Part shown: one piece after another, positions 42,141 to 52,073 of the stretch
Layout: every line of letters starts with the position of its first letter
Numbering within the stretch: position 1 is the first letter of the stretch
DNA from: Formosa sediminum
GTDB lineage: Bacteria; Bacteroidota; Bacteroidia; Flavobacteriales; Flavobacteriaceae
DNA: 64,000 nucleotides
Direction: 5' to 3'
NCBI RefSeq assembly: GCF_007197735.1
Contig: NZ_CP041637.1
Span: 3,815,001 to 3,879,000, forward strand
Notes under the pieces: generated by a model
What the model saw: the letters and a program-made list of their open reading frames with translations, nothing else
Databases searched by the model: none
What the model was told of the DNA's origin: nothing
Made by a program: the position numbers and the translations under genes

Positions 42141-42782
42141 TTAAAGGTCTATTAAATGAATTTGATTCCGGTAAAGTTTTAATTTGCCATCGTTTTCTAG
42201 CTTTTTTAGTAATCTAGAAATAACAACTCGCGAAGTATGTAAATCTTGAGCAATATCTTGATGTGTTACGGTAATCATTTCATTATGATTTACCATAGCT
42301 TTATCTTTCAGATATTTTAGTAAACGCTCGTCCATTTTTAAGAACGCAATACTATCTATAGATTCTAATAATTCTACAGTACGCTCATGATAACTTTGAA
42401 GGATAAAATTTTGCCAACTTTTATATTTACCCATCCATGCTCCCATTTTTTCTACAGGAATCATAATTAAAGTTGCCGGAGTTTCGGCTATTGCTCGAAT
42501 TTCACTTTTAGAATTCCCCATACAACAGGAGATACTCATGGTACATGTATCGCCTTGTTCTATAAAATACAATAGTAACTCATTTCCACACTCGTCTTCT
42601 CTTAAAATTTTAAGTGCTCCACTAATTAATAATGGCATATGCGAAATAGTCTGACCAATATCCATAAGAGTAAATCCCTCTGGTACGGATTTAAAAAGTC
42701 CGCATTGATTTATGTCTTGAAGTAACTCATCTTCAAACAAATACCCGTAATGTCTTTTTAAAGCTTCAATCATAAATAACAA
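42141..42782 (-). CDS. Crp/Fnr family transcriptional regulator of the sulfur module
   Basis: A 213-residue regulator. The N-terminal sensor (FTLMDIGQTISHMPLLISGALKILREDECGNELLLYFIEQGDTC, about residues 37-80) contains Cys at about 55, 80, 86 and 87 (CTMSISCC), a possible thiol sensor though not an FNR-type cluster. The C-terminal winged helix is DIAQDLHTSRVVISRLLKKLENDGKL near 174-200. It is the first gene of the strand run TauE, MBL-rhodanese, thioredoxin. Two matched palindromes before the first two of those are its likely targets. A TAAGAATT-N7-AATTCTTA repeat lies before its own start. Confidence 0.88.
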   Translation of the reverse strand: MLFMIEALKRHYGYLFEDELLQDINQCGLFKSVPEGFTLMDIGQTISHMPLLISGALKILREDECGNELLLYFIEQGDTCTMSISCCMGNSKSEIRAIAETPATLIMIPVEKMGAWMGKYKSWQNFILQSYHERTVELLESIDSIAFLKMDERLLKYLKDKAMVNHNEMITVTHQDIAQDLHTSRVVISRLLKKLENDGKLKLYRNQIHLIDL

Positions 42783-42797
42783 ATAAGTTTTTAAAGA

Positions 42798-42820
42798 TAA
42801 GAATTAGCAAACAATTCTTA
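42798..42820 (-). promoter_or_regulatory. Inverted repeat upstream of the Crp/Fnr gene
   Basis: TAAGAATT (42798-42805) and AATTCTTA (42813-42820) form a perfect 8-bp inverted repeat with a seven-base spacer, 16 bases before the start codon. It differs from the GTAAC-N4-GTTAC operators, so control by another factor is possible. Confidence 0.4.
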
Positions 42821-42879
42821 TTTGATTATTCTATAGAAAATATTTTTAAAGCCATAAAAAACACAAGTATGTAATTTTA

Positions 42880-43923
42880 TTATTTTATAGAAAATTTAAA
42901 GGCTGTGTGCGATGTATAAGTCTCTTCTGGATTTAAAACTGTAGAAGGAAAAGCATCTTGATTAGGCGAATCTGGATAATGTTGCGTTTCTAAACATAAA
43001 GCAACACGAGGCTTATAAGGAGTATCTAAAAAATTTGCAGTATAAAACTGCACTCCCGGCTCGTCTGTAAACACTTCCATATATCGGCCACTAGTCTCAT
43101 CATGTACACTTGCTGCTAAACGGATGTGTTTATTTTGATGATTTAAAACCCAACAATGATCAAAACCTCCTCCTTTTTCAATTTGGTCATGGTTAGCATT
43201 TATATCTTTCCCTACTTTTTTTGGTGTTCTAAAATCGAATGGTGTATTACGTACTGTATCTATATTTCCTTGCGGAATAGCATCTGAATTAATAGGTATA
43301 TAAGCATCTGCATCTATCATGACTAACTGATCTAAAATAGTTTTAGAAAAATCCCCAGATAAATTAAAATAAGAGTGTTGTGTTAAATTAACAACAGTAG
43401 TTTTATCTGTAGTGGCTTTATAGCTTACTTCCAAAGTATTATTGACTGTTAAAGTATACACTACTGTCACCTTTAAATTACCAGGAAATCCTGCCTCCAG
43501 ATCTGGACTAAAGTAAGACAATTCTAACCCAACACGGTCTATATCTTCAATAGTTTTAGCATTCCAAAGTACTTTATCAAAACCTTTATTTCCGCCATGT
43601 AAACAATTAGTACCATTGTTAATTGGCAATTTATATACAGTCTTATTTAGCGAAAATTCACCTTTAGCAATACGATTGCAATATCTACCAATTATAGCTC
43701 CTAAAAATGTGGGATTGGTTAAATAAGGCTCTAATGTATCGTAACCTAAAACCACATTTTTAACCACACCATGTTTATTAGGTACTTTTAAAGCAGTAAT
43801 AATACCACCAAAAGTAATGATATTAACCTCCATACCTCCATTATTTTTAAGCGTATAAAGTTGCACTTGTTTTCCCTCTGGAGTTAGGCCGTATAGAGAC
43901 TGGCTAATTGATGTTTTTTTCAT
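42880..43923 (-). CDS. galM: Aldose 1-epimerase
   Basis: A 347-residue cytoplasmic enzyme of the galactose mutarotase family, with no signal peptide. Family residues are FLGAIIGRYCNRIAKGEF near 73-90, NGTNCLHGGNKGFDKVLW near 100-118 (substrate His), LTQHSYFNLSG near 180 (catalytic His), FDHCWVL near 252 and a catalytic Glu in CLETQHYPDSPNQ near 312. It interconverts alpha and beta anomers of glucose or galactose. It stands alone on the minus strand between the sulfur module and the efflux operon, and no other sugar gene is nearby. Confidence 0.94.
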   Translation of the reverse strand: MKKTSISQSLYGLTPEGKQVQLYTLKNNGGMEVNIITFGGIITALKVPNKHGVVKNVVLGYDTLEPYLTNPTFLGAIIGRYCNRIAKGEFSLNKTVYKLPINNGTNCLHGGNKGFDKVLWNAKTIEDIDRVGLELSYFSPDLEAGFPGNLKVTVVYTLTVNNTLEVSYKATTDKTTVVNLTQHSYFNLSGDFSKTILDQLVMIDADAYIPINSDAIPQGNIDTVRNTPFDFRTPKKVGKDINANHDQIEKGGGFDHCWVLNHQNKHIRLAASVHDETSGRYMEVFTDEPGVQFYTANFLDTPYKPRVALCLETQHYPDSPNQDAFPSTVLNPEETYTSHTAFKFSIK

Positions 43924-44161
43924 GTTAAATTTAGGTAATGCGTAATTTATAATAATACTGCTAGTTAACTTAATATTTAAAGTATAAAATTAATTAAAAA
44001 GAATTAAACATTACTAAAAGGTAAACTTCAATATTCTCTCAATTTATGTATGTATATCTATTTTATTCCTATAAAAATCTCAAATCTTAAAGTACTTAAA
44101 AATCATTTTATTAACATAAAAACAGTATATATTCATTTAACTTTTTTTTAACTCTTTTTTA

Positions 44162-44179
44162 GTTCGGTAGATTCCGAAC
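44162..44179. promoter_or_regulatory. Palindromic operator of the RND efflux operon
   Basis: GTTCGG-N6-CCGAAC is a perfect inverted repeat six bases before the -7 element of the regulator gene, so it covers the -33 to -10 interval. That position favours autorepression by the GbsR/MarR protein encoded directly downstream. Confidence 0.6.
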
Positions 44180-44185
44180 CAACAC

Positions 44186-44193
44186 TATATTTG
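44186..44193 (+). promoter_or_regulatory. -7 element of the efflux operon
   Basis: TATATTTG matches TAnnTTTG exactly and lies 17 bases before the regulator start codon. The expected -33 region falls within the palindrome at 44162-44179. Confidence 0.6.
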
Positions 44194-44210
44194 CTCAAAT
44201 TTACACAATT

Positions 44211-44699
44211 ATGAAGAACGCACTTCTTGAAAAAAAACATAGCCTCGTTGAAAAACTAGGAGTGGTAATAGAAAACAGAGACCAGCTACCACCTGTAGCC
44301 AGTCGTATTATTTCTTATGTAGTTTTAAATGGAAAAGTTGGAACCACTTTCGACGATTTAGTCGTTAACCTATGTGCAAGTAAAAGTACAATTTCTACAC
44401 ATTTAAATCATTTAGTTGATTTAAAACAACTAGAGTACTTTACAAAACAAGGGGATAGAAAAAAGTATTACATCATTAGTAAGTGTCACATTATAAATCA
44501 TATAAATAAAATGATTGATAATTGGAATACCGAAAAAGAATTACACCTAGAAATGAAATCTTATAAAAAAGAAGCCAATGAATTAATTCCAGACCACGCT
44601 GATAAATTCAGCTTAGAATTTCATAATAGTTACATTACTTATTTAGATGAAGTTACTAAATCGGTACTAAAATTAATAGAAAAAATTGAACACAATTAA
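44211..44699 (+). CDS. GbsR/MarR family transcriptional regulator
   Basis: A 162-residue regulator with a winged helix: RIISYVVLNGKVGTTFDDLVVNLCASKSTISTHLNHLVDLKQLEYFTKQGDRKKYY at about residues 27-83, and a long C-terminal helical dimerisation arm. The GbsR type typically represses the operon it leads. Its stop lies 20 bases before the adaptor start, and the RND pump genes follow on the same strand. The palindrome overlapping its promoter suggests that it controls the whole operon, with an unknown efflux substrate as inducer. Confidence 0.88.
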   Translation: MKNALLEKKHSLVEKLGVVIENRDQLPPVASRIISYVVLNGKVGTTFDDLVVNLCASKSTISTHLNHLVDLKQLEYFTKQGDRKKYYIISKCHIINHINKMIDNWNTEKELHLEMKSYKKEANELIPDHADKFSLEFHNSYITYLDEVTKSVLKLIEKIEHN

Positions 44700-44718
44700 C
44701 AGTCTAATCAAAAAAAGC

Positions 44719-45849
44719 ATGAAAAACAAACATTACATTCTTATATCACTAGCACTAATAGCAATAACCTTTATAAGTTGCGGCGATAGTAAATCTGAAC
44801 AAGTACAACAACCCCAACAAGCACCTAGCTTCCCAGTTACAACACTACAAAATAAAACAGTAACGGCATACCAAAACTACCCTACAAGTATTAAAGGAAT
44901 AGTAAGTAGTGATGTTAGTGCTAAAGTTAGTGGATACATACAAAAAGTATTGGTAGATGAAGGTCAACCCGTTAAAAAAGGTCAACCTTTATTTCAACTG
45001 GAGACCCAATCTTTAAGTCAAGATGCAGGAGCAGCAAAAGCCAATGTAAATGTAGCACAAGTAGAAGTAGATAAATTAATTCCCTTAGTAGAAAAAGGAA
45101 TTATTAGTAATGTACAATTAGAAACTGCAAAAGCTAATTTAGCTCAAGCAAAAGCCAACTACAGCAGTATAACCGCAAATATTGGATACGCTACTATAAA
45201 GAGCCCCGTAAACGGTTATGTTGGCGCTATTAATTTTAGAGAAGGTGCTTTAATTAGTCCGAGTGACCCTACACCTTTAACCACAGTAAGCGATATTAGC
45301 AAAGTGTATGCTTTTTTTAGTTTAAATGAAAGCCAATATTTAGACTTTTTACAAAATGCAGAAGGTGAAAATTTAGAAGAAAAATTATCTAACTATCCAG
45401 ATGTAAATCTAATTTTAGCTAACGGTACTTTGTATTCTGAAAAAGGAAAAATACAAACCAGTTCTGGACAAATTAACCAAAACACTGGAACAGTAAGTTT
45501 AAGAGCGATATTTGATAATCCAAATTTATTAATTACAAATGGAAGTAGTGGTAAAATACAAATACCTACAATTTATGAAAACGCTATTGTAATCCCACAA
45601 GAAGCAACCTACGAGCAACAAGGAAATATAATGGTATTTAAATTAGCCGAAAATAACACCATTAAAACTTCTATGGTAAAAGTAAAAGCTACAGTAGATA
45701 ATTTATACGTTATAGAATCTGGACTAAATACAAACGATGTTATAGTAGTTACAGGTGTAGGAAAATTAAAAAGCGGAATGGTAATCACTCCTCAAAACAC
45801 ACCTTTTGAAGATGCTATAAAACAAATTCCAACTCTTTTCAGAAATTAA
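44719..45849 (+). CDS. RND efflux periplasmic adaptor lipoprotein (AcrA/MexA type)
   Basis: A 376-residue adaptor from ATG 44719. An earlier in-frame ATG at 44686 would add 11 residues and overlap the regulator gene, while the signal peptide begins at MKNKHYILISLALIAITFIS with the lipobox Cys next. The order is typical: lipoyl half GIVSSDVSAKVSGYIQKVLV, a helical hairpin of about 70 residues (AAKANVNVAQVEVDKLIPLVE), lipoyl half GYATIKSPVNGYVGAINF, beta-barrel and membrane-proximal parts. It bridges the inner-membrane pump and the outer-membrane channel. The pump gene follows after 20 bases. Confidence 0.93.
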   Translation: MKNKHYILISLALIAITFISCGDSKSEQVQQPQQAPSFPVTTLQNKTVTAYQNYPTSIKGIVSSDVSAKVSGYIQKVLVDEGQPVKKGQPLFQLETQSLSQDAGAAKANVNVAQVEVDKLIPLVEKGIISNVQLETAKANLAQAKANYSSITANIGYATIKSPVNGYVGAINFREGALISPSDPTPLTTVSDISKVYAFFSLNESQYLDFLQNAEGENLEEKLSNYPDVNLILANGTLYSEKGKIQTSSGQINQNTGTVSLRAIFDNPNLLITNGSSGKIQIPTIYENAIVIPQEATYEQQGNIMVFKLAENNTIKTSMVKVKATVDNLYVIESGLNTNDVIVVTGVGKLKSGMVITPQNTPFEDAIKQIPTLFRN

Positions 45850-45869
45850 AACCCTAGAAACTTCAAATT

Positions 45870-48800
45870 ATGTTAAAAACATTTATTGAAAGACCTGTAC
45901 TTTCAACAGTAATTTCTATTATTATAGTTCTACTAGGAGTAATTAGTATAACGAGCTTACCAATAGAAGAATATCCAGATATTGCTCCACCTACAATAAA
46001 AGTATCTGCATCCTATACAGGTGCAAACGCAGAAACCGTTTTAGAGAGTGTTATTATTCCTATAGAAGAACAAATCAACGGTGTAGAAGGTATGACATAC
46101 ATTACATCTACAGCATCTAACACAGGTTCTGCAGAAATCACTGTTTATTTTGACCAAGAAATGGACGCAGACATTGCCGCAGTAAACGTACAAAACCGTG
46201 TAAGTAGAGCATCGCCATTATTACCAGAAGAAGTTACTAAAACCGGAGTCACAACACAAAAGCAAGAAACGAGTGCTTTAATGTTTATTTCGATGTACTC
46301 GGAAAATGAGGATTACGATGCTACTTTTATTCAAAATTATTTAAAAATTAACGTCATTCCAGCCATGCAACGTATTAGCGGTGTTGGTGATGTTAGTGTA
46401 TTCTCGCAACAAGATTACGCCATGCGTATTTGGTTAAAACCAGAAAAACTTGCTGCTTATAATTTAATCCCTTCAGATATTTCTGCCGTTTTAGCAGAAC
46501 AAAATTTAGAAGCTGCTGCTGGATCTTTAGGAGAAAATAACGGAGAATCTTTCTCGTATACATTAACTTATAGTGGTAGATTTAGAGATGAAGGTCAATA
46601 CAGTGATATTGTAATCAAAGCCTTAGGAAATGGAGAGTTTTTAAGATTAAAAGATGTCGCTACTATTGAATTAGATGCACAGTCTTACGCATCAAATGCG
46701 ATGAGTTTAGGAAATCCTGCAGTGTTTATGGGAATTTTCCAAACAAAAGGCTCTAATGCCCAAGAAATTATTGAAAATATAAAAACAACATTAACCACAG
46801 TAGAAAAAGATTTACCTGATGGTCTAGGCATCTTTATACCATACGATACTAGTTTATTCTTAAATGCATCAATAGAAAAAGTAATACACACTTTACTTGA
46901 AGCCTTTTTACTGGTATTCTTAGTAGTTTTTATATTCTTACAAGATTTTAGATCCACTTTAATTCCTGCTATTGCAGTTCCAGTATCTATTATTGGTACA
47001 TTCTTTTTCTTAAATGTTTTCGGGTACTCGATAAACTTATTAACACTATTCGCACTCGTGCTCGCGATTGGTATAGTGGTAGATGATGCTATTGTTGTTG
47101 TAGAAGCCGTTCATGCCAAAATGGATGAAGGTGAAAAAAATCCAAAAACAGCCACTTTAGTTGCTATGAATGAAATTTCTGGGGCTATTATTTCGATAAC
47201 TTTAGTAATGGCTGCAGTATTCTTCCCAGTAACTTTTGTAACTGGTCCAACAGGAGTATTTTATGAACAATTTGGGGTTACTCTAATTATTGCCATCTTA
47301 ATTTCGGCAGTTAATGCCTTAACATTAAGTCCAGCATTATGTGCCTTATTATTAAAAACGCATGAAAATGATGAAGACATTAAAGGCAAAAGTCCTTTAA
47401 AACGTTTCTATACTCTATTTAACAGAGGATTTAATGCTACTATACATAAGTACGGAAAATCACTTCACTTTTTATACAGATGGAAATGGATCTCACCACT
47501 ACTTATTTTAATAGCCGTAATAGGTATTTATTGGGCTGCCAATAACACTCCTACAGGTTTTGTACCTAATGAAGACAGAGGAATTATTTTTGCAAATATC
47601 GAGCTTCCTGCAGGTGCTTCTTTAGATAGAACAGACGCTGTAGCTAAAAAACTTTACGCCAAAATTGAAAATATGGAAGGTATTATTGGTGTAAACGTAA
47701 TTAAAGGACGTAGTTTAATTAACGGTACAGGTTCTAACTATGGTATGGGAATTATTAAATTAGAGGATTGGAGCAAACGTGAAGATCCAAGTCTTTCTGC
47801 AAATGCTATTACTGCAAAATTATTTGGTCTGGCGGCAGAAGTTCCTGAAGCTCAAATTATATTCTTCTCTCCTCCTAGTATTCGTGGATTCGGTAATTCT
47901 GCTGGATTCGAGGTCAATTTACTTGACAAATTTGGAGGTGAATTTAAAGATCTAGATAAAGCAAATCAAGATTTTGCAGCAGCATTAATGAGTCACCCAG
48001 AAATTAAATATGCGCAATCTGCCTTTAACACAAACTATCCACAATACGAGATGGAAGTAAATGTGCCACTAGCTAAAGAAAAAGGTGTTTCGGTAACAAG
48101 TATTTTTTCAACTTTACAAGGATACATTGGAGGGATTTACGCTTCAGATTTTTCTAAATTCGGAAAACAATTTAGAGTATATATTCAAGCTTTACCAGAA
48201 GACAGAGCAGATGCAAATGCTTTAAATAGCATGTACGTAAGAACTGACACAGGTGAGATGACGCCAATTACCCAGTTTGTAAATTTAAAACGCGTATATG
48301 GACCACAATCTGTAACTCGTTTTAACCTATTAAACTCTACAACTATTTCAGGAGCAACAAATGATGGGTTTAGTACAGGAGATGCGATTAGAGTTATTGA
48401 AGAAGAAGTTGCAAAACTGCCTAGTAATTACACCATTGCATACTCTGGACTTACTCGTGAAGAAGTTAATGCAGGAAATCAAACCACTTTTATATTTTTC
48501 TTAAGTATTCTATTTGTGTACTTCTTTTTAAGTGCACAATACGAAAGTTATTTGTTACCCTTTGCAGTAATCCTCTCATTACCTTTTGGTGTATTTGGAG
48601 CTTATATAAGTACTAAATTTTTAGGTTTAGAAAACAATATATATTTCCAAATTTCCCTCATTATGCTTATTGGGTTACTAGCAAAAAATGCTATCCTAAT
48701 TGTTGAAATTGCATTACAAAGAAGAAAAAGTGGCCAAAGTATTATTGAAGCTGCAATAGATGGTGCAAAGTCTCGTTTACGTCCGATTTTAATGACCTCT

Positions 48801-49013
48801 TTTGCCTTTATTTTAGGGTTAATACCACTTGTTATAGCTAAAGGAGTTGGTTCTGAAGGAAATAAATCTATTGGGACAGGTGCCGTTGGAGGATTATTAA
48901 TAGGTACTGTTTTAGGGGTATTTGTAATTCCTATATTATTTATTTTATTTCAATGGTTACAAGAAAAAATTTCGAGTAAGCCAGTAGTTATCGAACAAAA
49001 CTTAGAACAATAA
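45870..49013 (+). CDS. RND multidrug efflux pump (HAE1/AcrB family)
   Basis: A 1047-residue inner membrane pump of the AcrB size. The N-terminus MLKTFIERPVLSTVISIIIVLLG is typical. The proton-relay motif AIGIVVDDAIVVVE near residues 400-413 has the paired Asp of TM4, and GLLAKNAILIVEIALQRR near 925-942 has the TM10 Lys. Large periplasmic porter loops lie at about 35-335 and 560-860. It exports hydrophobic compounds in exchange for protons, together with the adaptor and the OprM-like channel encoded on either side. Four bases separate it from the channel gene. Confidence 0.95.
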   Translation: MLKTFIERPVLSTVISIIIVLLGVISITSLPIEEYPDIAPPTIKVSASYTGANAETVLESVIIPIEEQINGVEGMTYITSTASNTGSAEITVYFDQEMDADIAAVNVQNRVSRASPLLPEEVTKTGVTTQKQETSALMFISMYSENEDYDATFIQNYLKINVIPAMQRISGVGDVSVFSQQDYAMRIWLKPEKLAAYNLIPSDISAVLAEQNLEAAAGSLGENNGESFSYTLTYSGRFRDEGQYSDIVIKALGNGEFLRLKDVATIELDAQSYASNAMSLGNPAVFMGIFQTKGSNAQEIIENIKTTLTTVEKDLPDGLGIFIPYDTSLFLNASIEKVIHTLLEAFLLVFLVVFIFLQDFRSTLIPAIAVPVSIIGTFFFLNVFGYSINLLTLFALVLAIGIVVDDAIVVVEAVHAKMDEGEKNPKTATLVAMNEISGAIISITLVMAAVFFPVTFVTGPTGVFYEQFGVTLIIAILISAVNALTLSPALCALLLKTHENDEDIKGKSPLKRFYTLFNRGFNATIHKYGKSLHFLYRWKWISPLLILIAVIGIYWAANNTPTGFVPNEDRGIIFANIELPAGASLDRTDAVAKKLYAKIENMEGIIGVNVIKGRSLINGTGSNYGMGIIKLEDWSKREDPSLSANAITAKLFGLAAEVPEAQIIFFSPPSIRGFGNSAGFEVNLLDKFGGEFKDLDKANQDFAAALMSHPEIKYAQSAFNTNYPQYEMEVNVPLAKEKGVSVTSIFSTLQGYIGGIYASDFSKFGKQFRVYIQALPEDRADANALNSMYVRTDTGEMTPITQFVNLKRVYGPQSVTRFNLLNSTTISGATNDGFSTGDAIRVIEEEVAKLPSNYTIAYSGLTREEVNAGNQTTFIFFLSILFVYFFLSAQYESYLLPFAVILSLPFGVFGAYISTKFLGLENNIYFQISLIMLIGLLAKNAILIVEIALQRRKSGQSIIEAAIDGAKSRLRPILMTSFAFILGLIPLVIAKGVGSEGNKSIGTGAVGGLLIGTVLGVFVIPILFILFQWLQEKISSKPVVIEQNLEQ

Positions 49014-49017
49014 TTGT

Positions 49018-50433
49018 ATGATATCAAGTATAAAACATAACGTATTTAGTAAAGTTGCAGTCTTACTTTTTGCGATGCTAACATTACAAAGCTGTTTTGT
49101 AGCTAAAGACTATAAACGACCTGAATTTAAAGAAACGCCTAATTTATTTAGAACAGATAATTTGCCATCAGATAGTATATCTATGGCAGATGTATCTTGG
49201 AAAGATTTATTTACAGATCCGTTTCTAAATCAATATATACAAGAAGGTCTAGAAAACAATATAGATATAAGAATTGCCATACAACAAATGGCTGCGGCAG
49301 AATCTTATGCTAAGCAAGGAAAAGCTGGATATTTACCTTCATTAGACTTAAGCGGAACAGCGTCTCGAGATAAATATTCAGAAAACAGCCAGTTTGGATC
49401 TATTTTTAGCGGTTCTATAGATTCTTACGACTTAACAGCTAGCCTATCGTGGGAAGCAGACATTTGGGGTAAAATAAGAAGCTCTAAACGTGCATCAGAC
49501 GCTAATTTTTTACAATCTGTAGCTGCGCATAAAGCAGTAAAAACAATGCTTGTTTCTCAGATTGCAACAACCTATTACCAACTATTAGCTTTAGATGAGC
49601 AATTAAAAATTACCAATGAATCTATTTTAACACGTGAAAAAAGTGTTGAAACAATTCAAGCATTAAAAGATGCTGGACAAGTTAATCAAGTTGCAGTAGA
49701 CCAAAGTATAGCGCAATTTAACAGTGCTAGCGCTTTAAAAATAGATATAGAAAAATCTATCTTTCAAACAGAAAACACATTGAGTTTACTTTTAGGAAAA
49801 AGCCCTGAAACTATTGAAAGATCGAGCTTAGATACACAAAAACTTGATACCGATATTAATGTGGGAGTTCCAGCTGTATTACTTAGAAACAGACCAGATG
49901 TTATGGCGGCAGAATATGGCTTAATTAATGCGTTTGAGTTAACTAACGTTGCAAAAAGCCAGTTTTATCCATCGTTAACATTAACCGCTTCTAGCGGATT
50001 TCAAAGTTTAGAAATTAAAGATTGGCTAAGTGCTAACTCTATATTTTCTAGCCTTGTTGGTGGGTTAGCACAACCTTTATTTAATAAGCGAAGTATAAGA
50101 ACTCAACATGAAGTTGCTATCGCCCAACAAGAACAAGCACTTTTAAATTTTGAAAAAACATTGCTTACAGCAGGTAATGAAATTTCAAATACATTATATA
50201 ACTATGAAGCTGAAAACAAGAAAATCGTATTCAGAGAAAATGAAGTTGTGGCTTTAAGAAAAGCAGAAACTAATTCTGAAGAGCTTTTAAATTATGGCTT
50301 AAGTACTTTTCTTGATTTACTAACCGCTCGTGCTGCTGCTTTGAGCGCAGAACTTAATGTCGTTGAAAGTAAATTACAACAACTCCTTAATGTCGTTGAT
50401 TTATATGAAGCCCTTGGTGGTGGTTGGAAATAA
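49018..50433 (+). CDS. RND efflux outer membrane channel (OprM/NodT family)
   Basis: A 471-residue outer membrane lipoprotein; the signal peptide ends in LTLQSCFVAKDYKRP. Two TolC-type repeats are visible: WKDLFTDPFLNQYIQEGLENNIDIRIAIQQMAAAE near residues 60-95 and RPDVMAAEYGLINAFELTNVAKSQFYPSLTLTASSGF near 290-325. Each is followed by a long helical segment of the periplasmic tunnel. It completes the tripartite efflux system with the adaptor and pump upstream. An intrinsic terminator follows. Confidence 0.94.
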   Translation: MISSIKHNVFSKVAVLLFAMLTLQSCFVAKDYKRPEFKETPNLFRTDNLPSDSISMADVSWKDLFTDPFLNQYIQEGLENNIDIRIAIQQMAAAESYAKQGKAGYLPSLDLSGTASRDKYSENSQFGSIFSGSIDSYDLTASLSWEADIWGKIRSSKRASDANFLQSVAAHKAVKTMLVSQIATTYYQLLALDEQLKITNESILTREKSVETIQALKDAGQVNQVAVDQSIAQFNSASALKIDIEKSIFQTENTLSLLLGKSPETIERSSLDTQKLDTDINVGVPAVLLRNRPDVMAAEYGLINAFELTNVAKSQFYPSLTLTASSGFQSLEIKDWLSANSIFSSLVGGLAQPLFNKRSIRTQHEVAIAQQEQALLNFEKTLLTAGNEISNTLYNYEAENKKIVFRENEVVALRKAETNSEELLNYGLSTFLDLLTARAAALSAELNVVESKLQQLLNVVDLYEALGGGWK

Positions 50434-50456
50434 TTATATCCTACTTTTATAATATT

Positions 50457-50492
50457 TAAAAGAGCCCTTTTCTAAAAAATTAGGGCTTTTTT
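50457..50492 (+). terminator. Intrinsic terminator of the RND operon
   Basis: AGCCCT / AGGGCT (50463-50468 with 50482-50487), extended by weaker A-T pairs and followed by a T-tract, about 30 bases after the channel gene stop. Confidence 0.75.
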
Positions 50493-50585
50493 AGTTTTAA
50501 ACTTTAATATATATTTAGCTAATACCTGAAAAACGTTGTATTTTCGATTTCAAAATCAATTTTATTTCAGAATAAACTCTAAACA

Positions 50586-50975
50586 ATGAGAAAAGTAAGT
50601 GTAATTTCTGCATTAATTTTATCTATTGTTGCTACAATATGGGCAACATTACCTGCGTCTCTTTACGCAAATATTCTAGCATTAACTGCTTTAATTATAG
50701 CCTTAATTGGATTACGTCTTTCTAAACAAAAATTACAACCAAAATCTACGTCACAGCTTGCACTATTACTTAGCTGTATCGCTTTAATTCTTTCTGTTTA
50801 TAAATCTATATTTATACCTGTTCAAGAAAATGAAATCATACCAAATGAACATCAAGAAGCAGACGACCATTTTGATGATAATGAAGATTACGACGAAGAG
50901 GCTGATTTAGATTTCGAAGAAGCTAAAGAAAAATCACCTCAAGATATTATAAATTCTAACCCACCTTTAAACTAA
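50586..50975 (+). CDS. Small membrane protein with acidic C-terminal tail
   Basis: A 129-residue protein with three hydrophobic segments at about residues 5-22, 25-43 and 57-77, and a strongly acidic tail from residue 90 on (DDHFDDNEDYDEEADLDFEE). It ends four bases before the first M28 peptidase gene, on the same strand, so they may be one transcript. I do not recognise a named family. Hydrophobic helices with an acidic tail could be a membrane anchor or chaperone-like element; no function can be given. Confidence 0.7.
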   Translation: MRKVSVISALILSIVATIWATLPASLYANILALTALIIALIGLRLSKQKLQPKSTSQLALLLSCIALILSVYKSIFIPVQENEIIPNEHQEADDHFDDNEDYDEEADLDFEEAKEKSPQDIINSNPPLN

Positions 50976-50979
50976 ATAC

Positions 50980-52035
50980 ATGCATCTAAAATTCCTCTTT
51001 CTTTTACCCTCCTTACTTGCACTCTATTCTTGTGCAGATTTAAAAGATAATAATCAATCAGAACATATTTCAGATATAACATCTACACAAGATAGTACGC
51101 TTATAATGACGTATGCCAATACAATTACTACTGAAGATTTAAAAAATCATTTAGAAATATATGCTTCAGATGCATTTGAAGGGCGTGCTACTGGAACTAT
51201 CGGACAAAAAAAAGCTAGCGAATATTTAAAACAATATTATATAAGTCAAGACATTCCATCACCTATAAACGATTCGGTATACTTTCAACACATTCCAGAA
51301 TCTTATCTGCCTAAAAACACAAATGCCTCAGAAAATGTATTGGCTTTTATTGAAGGCTCAGAGAAACCTGAAGAAGTTTTAATTATCTCTGCTCATTTAG
51401 ATCATGTAGGAATTAATGATGGCGAAATATATAATGGTGCAGACGATGATGGCTCCGGAACAGTTGCCATACTAGAAATTGCTCAAGCTTTTAAACAAGC
51501 AGCTTTAGATGGACATAAACCCAAACGAAGTATTTTATTCTTACATGTTACCGCCGAAGAAATTGGACTATATGGCTCTAAATATTACTCTGAACACCCA
51601 ATTTTTCCTTTAAAAAACACCATTACCAATTTAAATATAGATATGATTGGACGTGTAGATGATAAACATCTTAACCAACCAAATTATGTATACCTAATTG
51701 GTTCCGATCGTTTAAGTGACGATCTTCATAATATATCTGAAAAAGTAAATACTACATATTTTAATTTAGAATTAGACTACACGTTTAATGATCCTGACGA
51801 CGAAAACAGATTTTACTACAGATCAGACCACTACAACTTTGCCAAACATAATATTCCTGTAATTTTCTATTTTAACGGTACTCATGCAGATTATCATAAA
51901 GCGACAGATACCGTAGATAAAATTAATTTCTCGATGCTCCAAAAACGTGCACAACTAGTTTTTACTACGGCTTGGGAATTAGCTAATAGAGAAAATCGTC
52001 CCGCTTTAAATGATGATATAAAACCTGTAGATTAA
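50980..52035 (+). CDS. M28 family zinc aminopeptidase-like lipoprotein (short form)
   Basis: A 351-residue exported protein with a lipoprotein signal peptide (LLALYSCADLKD). The M28 core is intact: SAHLDHVG near residue 138 (zinc His, Asp), NGADDDGSGT near 152 (bridging Asp), TAEEIGLYGS near 190 (catalytic Glu-Glu), LNIDMIGRV near 220 (zinc Asp) and GTHADYHKATDT near 307 (zinc His). It lacks the protease-associated domain that its neighbour has. It likely trims peptides in the periplasm or at the cell surface. The next gene, 38 bases on, encodes a longer paralog. Confidence 0.92.
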   Translation: MHLKFLFLLPSLLALYSCADLKDNNQSEHISDITSTQDSTLIMTYANTITTEDLKNHLEIYASDAFEGRATGTIGQKKASEYLKQYYISQDIPSPINDSVYFQHIPESYLPKNTNASENVLAFIEGSEKPEEVLIISAHLDHVGINDGEIYNGADDDGSGTVAILEIAQAFKQAALDGHKPKRSILFLHVTAEEIGLYGSKYYSEHPIFPLKNTITNLNIDMIGRVDDKHLNQPNYVYLIGSDRLSDDLHNISEKVNTTYFNLELDYTFNDPDDENRFYYRSDHYNFAKHNIPVIFYFNGTHADYHKATDTVDKINFSMLQKRAQLVFTTAWELANRENRPALNDDIKPVD

Positions 52036-52073
52036 TTTAAATTTTAATAATACACTCTAAATAAACACATTCT

